Of a stretch of 64,000 nucleotides of DNA, positions 60,917 to 64,000 are shown one piece after another. Source of the DNA: FW021-bin31 sp964478125 (GTDB taxonomy: Bacteria > Bacteroidota > Bacteroidia > Chitinophagales > Chitinophagaceae). Under the pieces are notes generated by a model, which ran no database searches, had not been told where the DNA came from, and saw only the letters and a program-made list of their open reading frames with translations. The position numbers were made by a program, and so were the translations under genes. The stretch covers positions 1 through 64,000 of the forward strand of contig CAYZGR010000003.1 in the NCBI GenBank assembly GCA_964478125.1, written 5' to 3'. Each line of letters opens with the position of its first letter. The stretch's first letter is position 1.

Positions 60917-63406
60917 ATGAAAAAGACCGGCCTGTTTGTATTAACCCTTTTATTATTGTGGTTCCCATTATACGCACAATCCAATCCTGAATGGAATGCC
61001 GCACAGATAAAAGAAAGCCTCGAAAAGCTCAATACGGTTGGCCGGGTCTTGTATGTGGCGGCACATCCTGACGATGAAAATACGCAATTGCTGGCCTGGC
61101 TGGCAAATGATCAAAAGTATCGAACTGCTTATCTGGCGCTTACACGGGGAGATGGCGGACAAAATCTGGTAGGAGATGAACAGGGCCCGTTTTTGGGATT
61201 GATACGTACAGAGGAATTACTTGCCGCCAGGCATAACGATGGTGCGGAACAGTTTTTCAGCCATGCTCTTGATTTTGGTTTTTCCAAAACAGCCAAAGAG
61301 ACCTTCCAGTTTTGGGGACATGAACGAATTTTGAGAGATGTGGTATGGATCGTCCGAAAGTTTCGTCCGGATATTATTATCTGTCGCTTCCCGGAGGACA
61401 AAAGGGCGGGACATGGCAATCATTGGGCCTCCGCGATTTTGGCCCATGAGGCCTTTAAAGCAGCCGCCGACTCTACCCGCTTTCCGGAACAGCTGCGTTA
61501 TGTTAAAACCTGGCAGGCCAGACGTATTTTATGGAATACTTATAATTTTGGGAATACCCATACCACCGCATCTGACCAGTTTAAAATAAATATCGGCGGT
61601 TACAATCCGCTTTTGGGAAAAGGGTATGGAGAAATAGCCGCCAGGAGTCGTTCTATGCATAAAAGTCAGGGATTTGGTTCCGCTCCATCTTATGGTACTC
61701 ATTGGGAATATTTTAAAACCATAGAAGGTTCTACACCTAAGCAGCGCTTAATGGATGGAGTTAATACAACCTGGGCAAGAGTGGATGGGGGAGAAGCGGT
61801 CTCTACATTAATTCAGCAGGCTTTAAAAGAATACGATGCATCCCATCCGGCAGAGATCACTCCGCTTCTTCTTAAAATTAAGGCAGCCATTCATCGTATT
61901 TCGGATACCGTTCTGCGGGATCAAAAAGAGAAAGAAGTCAACAAACTCATTCTGGCCTGTAACGGTATTTTATTAAATGCATACAGTTCCCAACCCTATA
62001 TAGTAGCCGGACAAAAGTTGAAGGTGCAAACTGTTGCCATTAACCGGGGGGATCAGCCGGTCGTCCTCAAATCTGTTACCGTGGCCGGACAAGAAAAACC
62101 GGTATCCGAAAAACTAACGGAAGAGGTACCCAATAAAAACAATTACGAGATACAAGTACCTCGAGATATTCCTATTTCACAACCCTATTGGCTGATCAAA
62201 AAACCTGCGGCAGGATATTATAAAATTTCCAATCCATTGTTGGTTGGCAAACCTGAGCCCCCCCCTTCATTAACCGTACAATATGATTTAAATATAGGCC
62301 ATCAGCCCTTAAAGGTGACCCGGCAGATTCTTTATAAATACACCGATCCGGTAAGGGGAGCGGTGACAGATCCATTGGTTGTAACGCCTCCTGCAACAGC
62401 TAATATCCAAAATGAAGTGTATGTCTTTACAGATCAAACACCGCAGGAGGTAGAGGTTCGGCTAAAGAGCTATGAAGAAAATGTTGAAGGAACGGCACAT
62501 CTTGAGGCCCCCGGCCCTTTTACGGTTCAAAACAATGATCAGGCTTTTTCCTTAAAGCGGTCGGGAGATGAAAAGATCGTGCACTTTACCCTTTCTCCGT
62601 CCCATCCTGTTAAACAGTCGCTAAGCGATACGCTTGCCGTTCATTTAAAGATCAACGGAAAAACCTATGATCGCGGAATAAAAGTAATAGCGCTAAATTA
62701 TATCCCCACTATTACAGTTTTCCCATTTGCGGAAGCAAAAATAGCAGCGGTACCGCTTAAAAAAGGAGGATCCGGGGATCAGATCGGGTATATCATGGGT
62801 CCCGGAGATAAAGTTCCGGATGCACTGGAACAGATTGGCTATCATGTGAAGCTGTTGAGTGACCGGCAATTACATTCGATGGATCTTCAACAGTTTGACG
62901 CTATAGTGGTGGGGATCCGGGCGTATAATACACGAAAAGATCTGAGATATGTGCAACGCCGCCTGATGCAATACGTTAAATCGGGGGGCACCATGGTCGT
63001 GCAATATAATAAGAACTTTGATCTGGTGACCGATTCTATCGGTCCTTATCCCTTCAAAGTGACCCGGGACAGGGTAACGGATGAAACCGCCAAAGTAGCG
63101 TTCCTTTTGCCGCAGGATCCTGTATTGAATATACCCAATAAGATCACCGAAACTGATTTTGACGGATGGATACAGGAGCGGGGGTTGTATTTCGTGGATC
63201 AGGCGGATCCGCATTATCGTAAACCACTGGCCATGCATGACCCGGGAGAAGCGCCATTGGATGGTTCCCTGATCGTTTGTAATTATGGAAAAGGAAAATA
63301 CGTTTATACCAGCCTGGACTTTTTCAGAGATCTGCCGGCGGGGGTTCCGGGCGCTTTTAGGCTATTTGTAAATCTGATAGCCGGAAGAAATAAAGTTCAA
63401 AAGTAA
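60917..63406 (+). CDS. PIG-L/LmbE family deacetylase with C-terminal ThuA-like domain
   Basis: 829 residues. Signal peptide (about 1-20, ending LYAQ). Deacetylase domain (about 43-290) with the zinc motif AHPDDENTQL (His50, Asp53) and RAGHGNHWAS carrying the third ligand His. A central beta-rich region (about 340-610) and a ThuA/GATase-like C-terminal domain (about 620-825, DAIVVGIRAYNTRKDLRYVQ). PIG-L enzymes remove acetyl groups from GlcNAc-type substrates. Its export suggests action on sugar derivatives in the periplasm; the symporter encoded after it could take up the product. Confidence 0.9.
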   Translation: MKKTGLFVLTLLLLWFPLYAQSNPEWNAAQIKESLEKLNTVGRVLYVAAHPDDENTQLLAWLANDQKYRTAYLALTRGDGGQNLVGDEQGPFLGLIRTEELLAARHNDGAEQFFSHALDFGFSKTAKETFQFWGHERILRDVVWIVRKFRPDIIICRFPEDKRAGHGNHWASAILAHEAFKAAADSTRFPEQLRYVKTWQARRILWNTYNFGNTHTTASDQFKINIGGYNPLLGKGYGEIAARSRSMHKSQGFGSAPSYGTHWEYFKTIEGSTPKQRLMDGVNTTWARVDGGEAVSTLIQQALKEYDASHPAEITPLLLKIKAAIHRISDTVLRDQKEKEVNKLILACNGILLNAYSSQPYIVAGQKLKVQTVAINRGDQPVVLKSVTVAGQEKPVSEKLTEEVPNKNNYEIQVPRDIPISQPYWLIKKPAAGYYKISNPLLVGKPEPPPSLTVQYDLNIGHQPLKVTRQILYKYTDPVRGAVTDPLVVTPPATANIQNEVYVFTDQTPQEVEVRLKSYEENVEGTAHLEAPGPFTVQNNDQAFSLKRSGDEKIVHFTLSPSHPVKQSLSDTLAVHLKINGKTYDRGIKVIALNYIPTITVFPFAEAKIAAVPLKKGGSGDQIGYIMGPGDKVPDALEQIGYHVKLLSDRQLHSMDLQQFDAIVVGIRAYNTRKDLRYVQRRLMQYVKSGGTMVVQYNKNFDLVTDSIGPYPFKVTRDRVTDETAKVAFLLPQDPVLNIPNKITETDFDGWIQERGLYFVDQADPHYRKPLAMHDPGEAPLDGSLIVCNYGKGKYVYTSLDFFRDLPAGVPGAFRLFVNLIAGRNKVQK

Positions 63407-63585
63407 ATTCAAAATCCAAATAAATCCTGACCGGTAAGAGGCAAAGAGGGATAAAGACCTTACATTAGTGTCCTAATAAAAAAGATTAGGCTGCCGGATG
63501 GATTATACAGGAAAGAAACGAAGGAAGCAGGTTTTTCTCCATGCCATTAATGGAATTTATCGGATTATTTTGAACTTCCCTACAC

Positions 63586-63708
63586 ATGGAATACCATAAA
63601 AACGATATAGAGAAGAATAAGAGCTGGCTGCCCGCCTATATTTCAGTAGTAGCCTGGCTGGTGCTTTTGATCGTGTTCTTTTATTTTTTCACTAAATATT
63701 TTTCATGA
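63586..63708 (+). CDS. Small single-helix membrane protein (40 residues)
   Basis: ATG to TGA, 40 residues: charged N terminus (MEYHKNDIEKNKSWLPAY) and one hydrophobic helix (about 18-38: ISVVAWLVLLIVFFYFFTKYF). Its stop overlaps the start of the symporter gene as ATGA (63705-63708), indicating translational coupling. It may be a small subunit or assembly partner of the symporter, in analogy with the short membrane subunits encoded before some sodium:solute symporters. Not recognised as a known family. Confidence 0.6.
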   Translation: MEYHKNDIEKNKSWLPAYISVVAWLVLLIVFFYFFTKYFS

Positions 63709-64000
63709 GCACGATTGACTGGATTGTACTGATCATTACACTGGGAGGTATCATTCTCTATGGCCTTTTTCGCAGCAGGGGCCAAAAGGGGATGGATTCC
63801 TACTATCTGGGAAACCGCTCCATGCCCTGGTATGTTATTTTGCTCTCCATCATGGGCACACAGGCCAGCGCCATTACTTTTCTCTCCGGTCCGGGCCAGG
63901 CTTATACCGACGGAATGCGATTCGTTCAGTATTATTTTGGTCTGCCACTGGCCATGGTGGTATTGTGTATCACCTTTGTTCCCATGTTTCATAAGTTAAA
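63705..64000 (+). CDS. Sodium:solute symporter (SSS family), truncated by the window end
   Basis: First 98 codons only. N terminus MSTIDWIVLIITLGGIILYG, then SYYLGNRSMPWYVILLSIMGTQASAITFLSGPGQAY, the first helices and sodium-site region of SSS transporters. It starts inside the stop of the 40-residue gene. Likely imports a sugar or carboxylate with Na+. Continues past the right edge. Confidence 0.88.
   Translation, partial: MSTIDWIVLIITLGGIILYGLFRSRGQKGMDSYYLGNRSMPWYVILLSIMGTQASAITFLSGPGQAYTDGMRFVQYYFGLPLAMVVLCITFVPMFHKL

Overview
The window reads as a chromosomal scaffold piece from a member of the phylum Bacteroidota, most likely Chitinophagaceae or a close relative. The evidence is the gene content: a SusC/SusD pair with an ECF sigma/FecR switch, a second sigma/FecR pair, an outer-membrane beta-barrel TonB protein, NamZ (DUF1343), a DUF2723 membrane protein, and promoters that fit the Bacteroidota -7 consensus TAnnTTTG. 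Gene density is high, there is no prophage, integron or CRISPR array, and nearly all genes look intact. One 100-base run of N (48604-48703) is a scaffold gap.

Layout. 0.1-2.4 kb: ECF sigma factor and FecR anti-sigma factor (minus strand). 2.5-6.6 kb: a periplasmic phosphatase-superfamily protein and a TonB-type barrel. 6.6-14.3 kb: a minus-strand run of slipin, methyltransferase, a RAYT-type transposase, NfeD, a DUF2723 glycosyltransferase-like membrane protein and a SAM hydrolase. 14.4-21.4 kb: RlmD, two rhomboids (the second lacks the catalytic His), an EEP-family hydrolase, DinB and an acyl-CoA carboxylase beta subunit. 21.5-25.7 kb: a complete tripartite exporter (ATPase, adaptor, permease, TolC). 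25.8-32.7 kb: ECF sigma, FecR, SusC, SusD. 32.8-44.7 kb: housekeeping and transport genes (S9 peptidase, MgtE, APC permease, SET protein, phosphoesterase, SpmAB-like protein, Pgi, OsmC) and a lipoprotein derived from a histidine phosphatase that has lost both catalytic histidines. 44.9-51.5 kb: the isoleucine/valine operon ilvD-ilvB-ilvN-ilvC-ilvA. 51.6-56.6 kb: deoxyribonucleotidase, sugar isomerase, Fmt, NamZ and a LuxE-like protein. 56.7-64 kb: a lipoprotein, a SatD/DUF3307 pair, tRNA-Cys, uridine phosphorylase, DapF, a PIG-L deacetylase, a 40-residue membrane protein and the start of a sodium:solute symporter.

The strongest regulatory signals are two. (1) The ilv operon begins with a Bacteroidota promoter, a 36-codon leader peptide ending in a run of Leu/Val/Ile codons, and a terminator whose left arm can pair instead with a segment just after the leader stop: a complete transcription-attenuation device. 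(2) SatD is preceded by three copies of the inverted repeat TATCG-N10-CGATA at an exact 28-bp period (the first copy keeps only the ATCG/CGAT core). SatD combines a domain resembling class III nucleotidyl cyclases with a C-terminal helix-turn-helix, and it is translationally coupled to a membrane protein with four His/Asp pairs, each spaced i,i+4. This SatD/DUF3307 unit is the best candidate here for a little-described system.

The window also carries several families of short intergenic phrase repeats (GGCAGT-rich, CCATATAACCATAAAA-type, C-rich, TTCCGG-type). They sit at gene 3' ends, and one flanks the assembly gap.
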